DNA of 57,379 nucleotides from Bacteroidota bacterium. Lineage in GTDB: Bacteria; Bacteroidota; Bacteroidia; Chitinophagales; Chitinophagaceae. The stretch lies in the NCBI GenBank assembly GCA_026391125.1, contig JAPLEO010000060.1:93817-151195 (forward strand), given 5' to 3'. Below the pieces are notes generated by a model that saw only the letters and a list, made by a program, of their open reading frames with translations, did not search any database and was not told the DNA's origin. Within the stretch, counting starts at the first letter, position 1. Every line of letters begins with the position of its first letter. Positions 8,932-18,192 of the stretch are shown here, one piece after another. The position numbers and the translations under genes are program-made.

Positions 8932-10698
8932 TTATTCCATTACTCTTTTACGAATGTTCGTATCTACGCCTCCTCCTTTACCATTAATAATACTTTTAAT
9001 GGCAGATGTGGTTTCTTTATTCCATCCCAGCAATAAGAGTACTTTATGATAAAATGAATTTTCAACCGCAGTTGGCGTTTCAATTGATTGATCAACAATT
9101 AATGGGGTATTAAAAAAGCCATAATTACCAATGCCCCAGGCTTGGTGCTTTTTTACTTGATTGGCAACTTTATAAGATGCATAGCCTTTGATTCCATCGT
9201 GCTGCCAAATTTCATTTGAAGGAGGATCATATGGCATTTCGCTTTGATAAAAATATACCCTCCCAGCTTCGCCATTCCAAATGGTTTGGTATTCCTGAAA
9301 ATGTTCATTAAACAACCCATATGCTGTTACATCATTTCCATTTACTATTAGTCCATTGGTAGCAATATTTTTATTCCATCCAACATTGGCACCGTGGTCT
9401 GCTCGCCATAGCCAGGCATGGTCTATGAATACATTGTTCGAATTAATCAATAGACAGTTCAACACATTCGTTTCTTGTTCGCCACCAACCCGAAAAAACA
9501 AATCGTACAAATAAGTTGGGGCCGATTGATGTTTTTTATTTGCTCCAGTTTCGCCCACTTGCATCATCACTTTAGTTGGCATAGTTGCAGCATCAAATAT
9601 TATTCCTGCAACCGTTACATTGTCTACATCTGAAACTTCTATCGCCATATTCCCATTTTCCGGAACTAATGTGGCCATTCCTATACCCATCAATATGGTT
9701 CCAGCATGTGTAACTTTTAAACTTTCATTTAGTTTAAAAATGCCAGGACTAAAAAGTATATTTTTCCTTCTGCTCAATGCATTATTAATGGAAGCCGCAT
9801 TATCAATATTAGGATTCGCAATATAAAAATCACTGATTGGAACTTGCTTCTCCTGTTTGTTTTTTTTATCCCAATCTATGCCACTTGAGTTTTTCTTAGT
9901 TGTCGGAACTTGTAGAAAATATTCGTGATTGGAAAATATCCAATAGGGTTTTTCTCGAACCTCCGGTGTTTCTTTTACTGTTGTAATTGGCTTATCTGGC
10001 CAATTTTCTTCCGGCGCATTGGTAACACCTACATACATCATATTCCAAACACCTCCATCCCAGTTTTTAAAACTAGAATTTCTAGTAAACCATTGTTGTT
10101 GTGATCCAGAAAAAACGGTGCCTTCTATTTTACAATTGGCCATAAATCCGCCGCTTGAAGCCCCGTCGAATAATTTCAAATTTCCTTTCACATGAATTCG
10201 GCGTAAGGGTGCTGCTTGCGATACAGCCCAGGTATTTGTTGAATCAATGGTAGGAATAATTGTCAGATTTTCAGCTGCACGCCAAAAGTTGGTAAGCACA
10301 TGGCCAATTCGAACACCGTTGCGAATAGAACTTGAGCCTACGGAGCCAATAATTACAACATCTTCAGGGGATTTGCCCAATCCCATCACGTGCATATAAT
10401 AGCCAACTTTGATGTTTAATTGATAAGTTCCTGGTTTAAACAATAACGCAAACCGGTCTTTACTAAACTCGCCATTTGTGGAAGTTTGAAGTGCATGAAT
10501 AGAATCAATTAGTATTTGCACTTCTTTCATATCCATCGATGCATCGAATACAAAAGAGTTTTTTCCAAAACCCGTTTGATTAAACTTAGTGGCAATAGCT
10601 TTTACATTTTCGGGCCAGAGGTTAGTGGCTTGAGAAGCTCCTATTTGTATTCCTAAGAATAATAACAAAAAATTGATTACATAAAATTTATTCCTCAT
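8932..10698 (-). CDS. Secreted two-domain right-handed beta-helix protein (pectate-lyase/GH55-like fold)
   Basis: 588 residues with a signal peptide (ending near IGASQA). The first beta-helix unit covers about residues 45-240 (LLFKPGTYQL, GVRIGHVLTNFWRAAENLTI, SGGFMANCKI, WFTRNSSFKNW). The second runs about 290-540 (ILFSPGIFKLNESLKV, LMGIGMATLVPENGN, VFIDHAWLWRADHG, GNDVTAYGLFNEHFQEYQTIWNGE). From memory it matches an actinobacterial/Bacteroidota secreted family often mislabelled 'coagulation factor 5/8 type' or 'adenylyl cyclase'; twin beta-helices resemble the GH55 architecture. Catalytic residues are not assigned. Position between the phosphatase and esterase genes of the PUL argues for a glycan-cleaving role. 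Function is inferred from fold and context only. Confidence 0.7.
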   Translation of the reverse strand: MRNKFYVINFLLLFLGIQIGASQATNLWPENVKAIATKFNQTGFGKNSFVFDASMDMKEVQILIDSIHALQTSTNGEFSKDRFALLFKPGTYQLNIKVGYYMHVMGLGKSPEDVVIIGSVGSSSIRNGVRIGHVLTNFWRAAENLTIIPTIDSTNTWAVSQAAPLRRIHVKGNLKLFDGASSGGFMANCKIEGTVFSGSQQQWFTRNSSFKNWDGGVWNMMYVGVTNAPEENWPDKPITTVKETPEVREKPYWIFSNHEYFLQVPTTKKNSSGIDWDKKNKQEKQVPISDFYIANPNIDNAASINNALSRRKNILFSPGIFKLNESLKVTHAGTILMGIGMATLVPENGNMAIEVSDVDNVTVAGIIFDAATMPTKVMMQVGETGANKKHQSAPTYLYDLFFRVGGEQETNVLNCLLINSNNVFIDHAWLWRADHGANVGWNKNIATNGLIVNGNDVTAYGLFNEHFQEYQTIWNGEAGRVYFYQSEMPYDPPSNEIWQHDGIKGYASYKVANQVKKHQAWGIGNYGFFNTPLIVDQSIETPTAVENSFYHKVLLLLGWNKETTSAIKSIINGKGGGVDTNIRKRVME

Positions 10699-10725
10699 TT
10701 TAAATCCTTCTTTTTAAAAGCAGTT

Positions 10726-11586
10726 TTAGTCAAAAGGTTTATCCTTCCAACTGATTTGTACAAAAACAGGTAAATGATCAGACGGATATTTCAAATTATA
10801 TGAGTCTGATAAAATGGCATATTTATCGACCCTTAATTTAGCTTTTTTGGCAATAAAAATGTAATCAATTAATTGGGTAACTGGCTTATTGAATTCGAAA
10901 TTATTAAAACTTCCTGCTGGACCATAAGGCAAAGCCAATGAAATTTCTTGGGCATCATTCATTTCATTTTTCAACTGAACAATTATTTCGTCATTTGGAG
11001 AACTATTAAAGTCGCCCATAAAAAAAACAGGTAATTTTTTACTATTGGTTGAATTAATTTTTTTCAATATTAATTCAACCGACTTTTTCCTTGCAAAAAT
11101 CCCATTATTATCTAAATGTGTATTAAATACCCAAAATTGTCTATTGGTTTTTTTATCGGTAAATAAAGCATAAGTACAAACCCGTAAATAGGAAGCATCC
11201 CAACCTATTGAAACCATATCCGGGGTGGGTGAAAGCCAAAAAGTATTTGATTCATTAAGTTCTAGGCGATAAAAATTATAAAATATGGAGGAGGATTCAC
11301 CTTTATTATTGCCTTCTCTAGCTATCCCAACATGTCTAAAATTTAAGAGATTACTAGATAAATAACTAACTTGATTTGGTAGGCTTTCCTGAATCCCTAG
11401 AATGTCTGGTTCGTGAAATTTAATTAGGCCAGTAAATAATTCTTTCCTATTATCCCATTTATTTTCTCCATCAACTGCAACATCTAGTCTGACATTATAG
11501 GTCATTAGTTTTAGTGGTTGACTAATCCCCTGAAAAGCAATGAGTAAAAAATAAGTGATCGCAAAATTTAATTTGTAATGATACAT
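10726..11586 (-). CDS. Secreted endonuclease/exonuclease/phosphatase-family hydrolase
   Basis: 286 residues with a signal peptide (ending near GISQP). All EEP-fold motifs are in order: TYNVRLD (Asn/Asp near 30), ILGIQE (metal Glu), FNTHLDNNG (His), FFMGDFNSSPND (Asp-Asn catalytic pair), DYIFI, and the C-terminal SDHLPV (Asp-His). Bacteroidota members next to PULs act as Mg-dependent phosphodiesterases or phosphatases in the periplasm. With a ribosyl-hydrolase homologue and ribokinase downstream, removal of phosphate from nucleotide- or phospho-sugar-containing substrates is a reasonable but unproven role. It is 27 bp upstream of the beta-helix gene in the same operon. Confidence 0.87.
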   Translation of the reverse strand: MYHYKLNFAITYFLLIAFQGISQPLKLMTYNVRLDVAVDGENKWDNRKELFTGLIKFHEPDILGIQESLPNQVSYLSSNLLNFRHVGIAREGNNKGESSSIFYNFYRLELNESNTFWLSPTPDMVSIGWDASYLRVCTYALFTDKKTNRQFWVFNTHLDNNGIFARKKSVELILKKINSTNSKKLPVFFMGDFNSSPNDEIIVQLKNEMNDAQEISLALPYGPAGSFNNFEFNKPVTQLIDYIFIAKKAKLRVDKYAILSDSYNLKYPSDHLPVFVQISWKDKPFD

Positions 11587-11681
11587 AGCAACTTGTGTTT
11601 AACTATAGTCTATTTGAAAACAAGAACTGTCATGTATATAGTTGACTCCTTCTTTTCTAATTGCAATCTTACTTGAAAAAG

Positions 11682-11729
11682 AAAAGGGCTGTTAAGGTTT
11701 GCGCATTAAGCTTACCATAACAACCCCTT
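11682..11729 (-). terminator. Probable attenuating terminator after susD
   Basis: An imperfect stem pairs the segment near 11685-11697 with 11717-11729. On the minus strand it is followed by a T-rich run (TTTTCTTTTTC). It lies about 28 bp downstream of the SusD stop and could make susCD more abundant than the enzyme genes. The stem has mismatches, so confidence is moderate. Confidence 0.5.
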
Positions 11730-11756
11730 AATTTCAAACTAAACTGCTTATCAAAC

Positions 11757-13289
11757 CTATTTTTGCCACCAAGGAATTTGCGTAATTCCATCAAATCCAC
11801 CATACTGTTCAGCAACAGCTTTGGAATAATTATCAGGATTGGTTACCAACTCACCTTGATCATATTTTAAACGTGTCCAATACTTTGTATTCCCTTCAGG
11901 ATTCATATTGGTAGCTGGGTCAAGTGGATAAACAGGATATCCCGTTCTTAGGAAAGTATAATAATATCCGCCATTCCCTTGAAAGAATTCTGTGAGCCAT
12001 CTTTGTGACCATATTTGTTTTTCTCTTTCTACCTTGGTTCCAGCAGTTGCATAAGCTGCAGCACCTGTAAAATAATTATCAATATAACTTTGAGTAATAG
12101 CCATGCCATGAGCATTTGCTGATGGCGCAGAAGACAATGTCATATAATAACTAAGATTTGCCTTAACACCATTTTCATAATAGGTCTGCGCATTTCCACT
12201 AAGCCAACCTTCTTCTATTGCTTCTGCAATAATGAAACACTGTTCAGCATAAGCAAACTGAATCATTGGGTCACCGGTTCTAACTAATGTGTAACGCTTA
12301 TTAACGTATGAATACTTTCCAGCTTGGTTATTGAGCGCTAAAGTACTAGCAGCTAATTCAGTTGGAGCACCTGCATACGCAGCAAAATCGCTTTCCAGTT
12401 TACCACTAGTAATTAAAGCCGCAGCTGGTTCAGCAAAATAAAACAATCTACGGTCTTGTAATTTGGTTAACTCATCAATAACCAATTTTGAAACACCGTC
12501 TAGAATCCTTTGGCTTTCGCCGGTATAAAATGGATGAGTTGCATTTGGATTTTCTGAGTAAGCCAATTTAAACATGTCAGCATTTCCTGTCATTAAATTT
12601 CCAGCAGCAACAATTGCCGCAAACCGCGCTTTTTGTTCGGCTGTTGCTTTTTTGCTTATTTGCTGAATCACCCTTAATTGCATTGAATTACAAATCTTAC
12701 GCCATTTGGTTGCATCCCCTCCATACATTATGTCGCCAGTAAAATTCTTTCCTTGAGCAAATAACAATTCAGCCGCTTCAAAGTCTTTAAGTATTTGTGG
12801 AAATACATCAGCTTGCTTATCATATTTAGGCCTTGTAATCCCTTCTTCCGCTTTACCTGCTTCAGAATATGGAATATCGCCTAGATTCATTGTCATAGAA
12901 AAGCCCCAAGCAGCTTTCATAAATAATGCCAACCCTTTATAAGATGGTTCTGAAGGAAATCCTTTTGAAAATTCAACCATTCTTTTTAAGTCGGTCAAAT
13001 TCTTAAAAGATCCAAATCCACTATAGGGATACGGAGAATAATATTGACCTCCGTTTGGACTGGCTTCAAGCCTCGCAACATACTTGTCGTTTAAAGCTGC
13101 AAAAGAGAAATCAGTTGGATTCGGGTTCCAAAATCGATAAGAATTTTTCAATACTTGTGTTGCAAGCATATCTGGGGATACAGTTGAAGCTGCATCTGGG
13201 TTAGTATTGAATGAATCGAATTTTTTTGTACATGAACTTGCCAAAGCAAAGGTCATCGCTATCAAAAATATATATTTAATATTTTTCAT
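11757..13289 (-). CDS. SusD-like outer-membrane nutrient-binding lipoprotein
   Basis: 510 residues with a lipoprotein signal (lipobox ALASSC, Cys20), so it is anchored at the outer membrane. The sequence is of the SusD-like_2 (SusD/RagB superfamily) type: NTNPDAASTVSPDMLATQVL at the start, TPR-like helices in the middle (AAWGFSMTMNLGDIPYSEA, KWRKICNSMQLRVIQQISK), and the typical C-terminal IPWWQK. It lies 11 bp downstream of the SusC gene, the standard pairing. It acts as the lid and glycan-binding partner of the SusC channel. Confidence 0.94.
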   Translation of the reverse strand: MKNIKYIFLIAMTFALASSCTKKFDSFNTNPDAASTVSPDMLATQVLKNSYRFWNPNPTDFSFAALNDKYVARLEASPNGGQYYSPYPYSGFGSFKNLTDLKRMVEFSKGFPSEPSYKGLALFMKAAWGFSMTMNLGDIPYSEAGKAEEGITRPKYDKQADVFPQILKDFEAAELLFAQGKNFTGDIMYGGDATKWRKICNSMQLRVIQQISKKATAEQKARFAAIVAAGNLMTGNADMFKLAYSENPNATHPFYTGESQRILDGVSKLVIDELTKLQDRRLFYFAEPAAALITSGKLESDFAAYAGAPTELAASTLALNNQAGKYSYVNKRYTLVRTGDPMIQFAYAEQCFIIAEAIEEGWLSGNAQTYYENGVKANLSYYMTLSSAPSANAHGMAITQSYIDNYFTGAAAYATAGTKVEREKQIWSQRWLTEFFQGNGGYYYTFLRTGYPVYPLDPATNMNPEGNTKYWTRLKYDQGELVTNPDNYSKAVAEQYGGFDGITQIPWWQK

Positions 13290-13300
13290 TTTTCTTAAAA

Positions 13301-16300
13301 TTAGAAAGTGAACTTAAAATTGATTCCAAGGTATCTAACAGATGGGTCAGAGAAATCTTCAATTCCACCATCTGGATCAGAGTATTTGAAATCTTTTGAT
13401 TTCAACAAAACATTTTGACCAACAAAACTTACTGATGCACCTTTTGCCATACCATGTAATACTTTAGTTGGAATAGTGTATGTTAATGAGATTTCACGAA
13501 GCTTCATGTATGTTTTAGAGTAAGTATCCGGACGAGTTCCGTTTCCACCCCATGCACTACTACCATGTAGATCATTAATATATTGTTTATAAGTAGTTGC
13601 AATATCATTTGCAGCATAAACACGCGTATCACTTGTAATTTCACCATAAGAATTAAATGTTACCGAACCAGAAGCAACTTTTAATCCTTCTCCTATAAAG
13701 TTTTTAGAACCTGGAGTTGCCACATCTAGTGCTCTTTCAGGTGTAAGTGTAGCAGGGTGTCCACCTGATTGATACAAATAACTTTCAGTTCTTGTATTCA
13801 TTAAGCCTCCGCTTACACCATCCATAGAAATATACAAACTAAAGGCTTTGTAACTAACACTTGAATTCAATCCCCAAACAAAATCAGGGTCCTTGTTTCC
13901 AAATTTAGAATCATATTGTGCATTTTGAAGTCTACCGTTGTTGAAGATTAATTTACCAGAAATAGGATCAGTTAAGAATTCTCTACTAAAGAAAGCATCA
14001 GAACGTTCACCAACTTTTACCCAAGGCTTTTTAGCAGAGAATATAGGATCCAATTCAGTATAATAACTTGCATATTTCGATAGATTGACAGCAACATTCC
14101 ATTTCCAGTCTTTCTCTTTTACTATTAAACCATTTACCATTACTTCCCAACCACGACGAGATATTTTTTCTTGAGTATTTACAAAAGCACCATTATATCC
14201 AGAAGCACCAGAAACAGAACCGTTTGTGATGCCATCTTTAAATTGTTTACTATAATAAGATATATCAACTGTTAAGCGGTTTTTGAACATGATCTGTTGT
14301 AAACCTACTTCTATAGTTGTAGCACTAGAAGGCTTAATATCAGCTGGATACAAAGAACTTGGAGCACTTGCTCCATTCAAAGTATTCCAAGTGCCACTAT
14401 TGATAGAGAAAACGCTATTGGCAGTTGATTGATAAATATATGGAACACCTTTTGAAACAGTCCAAGATCCTCTTACTTTCATTAAATCAAGCCAATTTTT
14501 GGTATTCGGTAAAAATTCTGAAACCAAAAAACTAGACGAAACGGAAGGATAAAAATAAGAACGGGTAGAAGATGGTAAAGTAGAACTCCAGTCATTTCGA
14601 CCAGTTGCCTCAATAAAGACAAAATTACCATAGGAAGCACCAATTCTACTAAAAACAGAATTAACCTGTTGTGTAGCTGAGCTTTGGGCAATTTGAGCAG
14701 GACTTACTGATGCTTTAAGCGAATAAAATCCAGGGATAGAAATACCTCCATTGGTAGATGCATTCAAATTATCATCACGCTTGTAGAACATGGTTCCACC
14801 CAAAAGATAATCCACTTTAATCTTTTTAGTAACTGCGGCAGCACCTGTTAGTAACAAATCAGTATTGATACTATTACCTTGTGTTTGACCAACATTATAG
14901 TTCCCTGTCATATAACCATTCCAAGTAGATCCATTTCCTGGAACACCTTGATTTCCTGTATATACATAAGATCCCCAAGCAGTTCTTAACTCTCCTTTAT
15001 CAGTATAAAAGTCAAGACCAGAACGAACACTTGCTTTCAAATACTTTGAAAACTCATAACTCATTGCTAAATCTGCATTGAAAATGTTACGGGAAATTTG
15101 ATTGGTTCTTTGGTACCTATCGTAATAAGGATTGTTGGAACCAGACTTATAAGTATAATTCTGAGTTTGTCCGGGTGTTGCCCAATAATTATCTTTATAA
15201 TCTCTGATATCAAAATCAGCGCCAGACCAAATTAACAGTGAATACATTGGGTCGTAAGCTGTATAAGAATTGTTTCCAATATTTGGTGATTTTTTGATCG
15301 CATAAGAAATATTTGACGTCATTTTAAATTTCCCCAGATTCACGTCACCACCAAAAGTATAGGTAAACTTATCTAAGGTAGAATTTGCATATCGGCCTTT
15401 ATTTTCAGTCCAGTTTAGAGATGTTCTAAGCGCCAATACATCACTTTTATAACCTACATTGAAATTATTATTGGTGATATAACCTTGCTCTAAAAAGTGT
15501 TTGAAATTATCTTTACCTCTAGGCAGGTATTCGTAATCTCTATAAACTTGCTGAACGGGATCCCACTGATTCACAATTTGTCCTGTCATGGTTGTACCCC
15601 ATGAACCATCAGAGTTTTTGTCGTATGTGCCATTTCCACCACGTCCGTAAACAGCTTGTTTCTCAGGAATAGCTAAAAATCCAGCAGAAAACATAGTATT
15701 AGATGCTACGTCAATTGTAATCCCAGTTTTGCCAGAAGAACCATTTTTAGTAGTAATCATAATTGCTCCATTAGCTCCACGAAATCCATACAATGCAGAG
15801 GCAGTTGCTCCTTTCAAAACACTGATTGATTCAATATCTTCTGAAGAGATATCGGTAAGCGACTTATTTGCATAAGCGATACCATCAATTACTAATAATG
15901 GATTTTCTCCGCGAATAGTTATATCAGGAACAGCTGCAAAATCAGATGAGTTTTTAACAACTAGTCCAGCTACTTTACCAGATAAAGAAGTAGCTACATC
16001 AACACCTGAAACTTTTTGGAGTAACTCTCCAGAAACTTTTTGAACAGAATATCCAAGCGCTTTTTCTTCACGTTTAATACCCAATGCCGTAACAACAATA
16101 TCTTGCATTATTTTAACATCATCCAACAAAATAATATTGAATTCGGTTTTGTTATTTTCAACTTTTACAGTTTGAGATAGTTTACCCACATAAGAGAATA
16201 CTATTGAAACATTTGGGTCAACTTGAATGCTAAACTTTCCGGTTGCATCGGTTTTTGTACCGAAATTGGTACCCTTAATTACTACAGAAGCACCCTCTAA

Positions 16301-16744
16301 TGGTTTACCTTGTTCGTCTACAATTCTGCCCTTCGCTTCTAATTTTACAGGTGGAGGTGGCGCAACAATTTCTGGCGTTATTTCTTTCCTTTTTACAATG
16401 ATTGTATTCTCGGAAATGGTATAATCCAATTGTTGGTTTTCAAAGCAACGGGCTAAAGCTTCTTCTACGCTTGCACTATTTAGCTTAATAGTCACATTTT
16501 TTGCGTTAGAAATCAACTCATCGGCATAAAAAAACTGAAGGCCTGTTTGATTTCTTATTTCTTCAAAAATTTTTACAAGTGGCGCATTCGTCTGATTTAA
16601 GGTCACTTTTTGAGAATGCACTTTTGCACTTACCTGGAGGCAGGTAGCGATTAATAAAACTGTGGTGAGTTTCATAATCCGAATAGTTTTGTTTGATATC
16701 CCGATTTTTTTTAATTGGGGCATCAAAAGAGCAGTTAAATACAT
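13301..16744 (-). CDS. SusC/RagA-type TonB-dependent outer-membrane transporter with N-terminal STN domain
   Basis: 1147 residues from the ATG at 16744. A second in-frame ATG (MKLTTVLL, 16675) begins a cleaner signal peptide and may be the true start. Domain order is an STN secretin/TonB N-terminal domain (about 45-125), a carboxypeptidase-D regulatory-like beta-sandwich (GRIVDEQGKPLEGA, about 138-215), a plug with the SusC signature (ALGIKREEKALGYS; ENPLLVIDGI; LYGFRGANGAIMITTK), and a 22-strand barrel ending LGINFKFTF. The STN domain marks transporters that signal to a FecR/ECF pair, which lies directly upstream. It imports oligosaccharides bound by the adjacent SusD. Confidence 0.95.
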   Translation of the reverse strand: MYLTALLMPQLKKIGISNKTIRIMKLTTVLLIATCLQVSAKVHSQKVTLNQTNAPLVKIFEEIRNQTGLQFFYADELISNAKNVTIKLNSASVEEALARCFENQQLDYTISENTIIVKRKEITPEIVAPPPPVKLEAKGRIVDEQGKPLEGASVVIKGTNFGTKTDATGKFSIQVDPNVSIVFSYVGKLSQTVKVENNKTEFNIILLDDVKIMQDIVVTALGIKREEKALGYSVQKVSGELLQKVSGVDVATSLSGKVAGLVVKNSSDFAAVPDITIRGENPLLVIDGIAYANKSLTDISSEDIESISVLKGATASALYGFRGANGAIMITTKNGSSGKTGITIDVASNTMFSAGFLAIPEKQAVYGRGGNGTYDKNSDGSWGTTMTGQIVNQWDPVQQVYRDYEYLPRGKDNFKHFLEQGYITNNNFNVGYKSDVLALRTSLNWTENKGRYANSTLDKFTYTFGGDVNLGKFKMTSNISYAIKKSPNIGNNSYTAYDPMYSLLIWSGADFDIRDYKDNYWATPGQTQNYTYKSGSNNPYYDRYQRTNQISRNIFNADLAMSYEFSKYLKASVRSGLDFYTDKGELRTAWGSYVYTGNQGVPGNGSTWNGYMTGNYNVGQTQGNSINTDLLLTGAAAVTKKIKVDYLLGGTMFYKRDDNLNASTNGGISIPGFYSLKASVSPAQIAQSSATQQVNSVFSRIGASYGNFVFIEATGRNDWSSTLPSSTRSYFYPSVSSSFLVSEFLPNTKNWLDLMKVRGSWTVSKGVPYIYQSTANSVFSINSGTWNTLNGASAPSSLYPADIKPSSATTIEVGLQQIMFKNRLTVDISYYSKQFKDGITNGSVSGASGYNGAFVNTQEKISRRGWEVMVNGLIVKEKDWKWNVAVNLSKYASYYTELDPIFSAKKPWVKVGERSDAFFSREFLTDPISGKLIFNNGRLQNAQYDSKFGNKDPDFVWGLNSSVSYKAFSLYISMDGVSGGLMNTRTESYLYQSGGHPATLTPERALDVATPGSKNFIGEGLKVASGSVTFNSYGEITSDTRVYAANDIATTYKQYINDLHGSSAWGGNGTRPDTYSKTYMKLREISLTYTIPTKVLHGMAKGASVSFVGQNVLLKSKDFKYSDPDGGIEDFSDPSVRYLGINFKFTF

Positions 16745-16818
16745 AGATTTGTATTGATTGGGTTAACTAATAGGCAGTCTTTGGAATAAAACAGTTTATT
16801 ATGACACTCAATTTTTTG

Positions 16819-16850
16819 CCGAATTCCGCTGTAACGGAGTTCGGTTTTTT
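16819..16850 (+). terminator. Plus-oriented intrinsic-terminator-like hairpin in the susC leader
   Basis: A 10-bp stem (CCGAATTCCG / CGGAGTTCGG, one G-U pair, 6-nt loop) is followed on the plus strand by six T. No plus-strand gene precedes it; on the minus strand the hairpin lies in the 5' leader of susC without a following U run. It could end an antisense transcript or be a leader structure of the susC mRNA. Confidence 0.5.
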
Positions 16851-16933
16851 ATTGGCATCATTCATAGCTAATTATTCATTCCTGACCACCGGCAACAAAT
16901 AATAAAATTTGAATGTCATATTTTGGGTTTTGA

Positions 16934-18133
16934 TTAGCGAGAAACTATTATTTTATTTCCATCGATTTTGAAATTAACTTCTCCAGTCAATTCCAATTTC
17001 TCTAATACTTTTGATACGTTTTCATTTCTAGTAAGTTGACCTGAAAAATGCAGATCCACTTTCCCATTATATTCAATATCTACATTATACCATCTTGAAA
17101 TTTGACGAAGTATGCTACTTAAATCAGCACTTTTAAAATGGAATCTGCCATTTTTCCAAGCCAAGGTTTCTTCAAAATCGGCATTATTTAACACGTTGAT
17201 TTTCCCATCCTTATTAATTCCAGCTTGCTGCCCAGGAACTAAATACACGGAAGTAGATTTGATGCCAACCATGTTATTAGTAACTTTCACAGAGCCCTCC
17301 AATAAAGTTGTTTTAATAGAAGACTCATCGTTGTAGGCATTAACATTAAAATGGGTTCCTAAAACTTCAATTTCTGAAGAACCAACTTTAACAAGGAATG
17401 GCATTTCTTTATTCTTTGCAACTTCAAAATAAGCTTCTCCTGTAATTTCAACTTTACGTGTTTTTCCAATAAACAGAACCGGGAAACGTATGGAGGAAGC
17501 CGCATTTAACCAGATTTTGGAACCATCAGAGAGTGTTATATGATACTGCCCACCTCTTGGGGTTGAAATAGTATTGTAAAAAGCATCTTCATTCTCTTTA
17601 ATTTCCTTACCATTTACACTATACGCCAACTGACCATTATCTAATTTCTGAATACTTACATTGCCTTGTTGAGATATCGTTCCATTAGCAGTAGTGTCTA
17701 AAACAAGAGAAGAACCGTCCATCAAAGTAAGTATTGCTTTATTGCCTCCCGGTGCAATATCATGCACAATTGTAGGCTTTGCTATTTTCGATTTAACCAC
17801 GACCTGATTCCTTGAAAAAGTTCCAGTCTTCCAAAGTATCCCAACAGAAACCAATAAAATGATGGAAGCGGCTATTGCTGGAATACGCCATTTACTGAAT
17901 GACTTATTTACAGATTCTTGATCATTTTTATTCTTTCTAATAGTTTCAAGAATTTTTGCATGTATTCTACCTTGTAATTCGAATTCTGAATCATTATCAC
18001 TAAGTAATACATTCACTTCCTGGTCATCAAAAGAATAGTACCAATCATTCAATTGTTTCTTTTCAACGGGGTTAGCCGTTCCAGCTTGGTACTTTTCTAT
18101 AAGTACCAGAATATTTTCGGGAATTTGTACCAT
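16934..18133 (-). CDS. FecR-family anti-sigma factor
   Basis: 399 residues from the ATG at 18131-18133; ten codons of open frame upstream begin with TTG and are ignored. The N-terminal cytoplasmic anti-sigma helices cover about 1-80, one membrane span about 82-100 (IPAIAASIILLVSVGILW), then the periplasmic FecR domain (STPRGGQYHITLSDGSKIWLNAASSIRFP) and a C-terminal DUF4974-type STN-binding domain. It senses the STN domain of the SusC transporter across the periplasm and releases the ECF sigma factor. It lies 59 bp downstream of the sigma gene and 189 bp upstream of susC, the standard Bacteroidota order. Confidence 0.93.
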   Translation of the reverse strand: MVQIPENILVLIEKYQAGTANPVEKKQLNDWYYSFDDQEVNVLLSDNDSEFELQGRIHAKILETIRKNKNDQESVNKSFSKWRIPAIAASIILLVSVGILWKTGTFSRNQVVVKSKIAKPTIVHDIAPGGNKAILTLMDGSSLVLDTTANGTISQQGNVSIQKLDNGQLAYSVNGKEIKENEDAFYNTISTPRGGQYHITLSDGSKIWLNAASSIRFPVLFIGKTRKVEITGEAYFEVAKNKEMPFLVKVGSSEIEVLGTHFNVNAYNDESSIKTTLLEGSVKVTNNMVGIKSTSVYLVPGQQAGINKDGKINVLNNADFEETLAWKNGRFHFKSADLSSILRQISRWYNVDIEYNGKVDLHFSGQLTRNENVSKVLEKLELTGEVNFKIDGNKIIVSR

Positions 18134-18192
18134 ATCTATGTATAAGTGTATTGAAACGGGCAAAGCACCTACGTCAATAGAAAAAAAATCTA

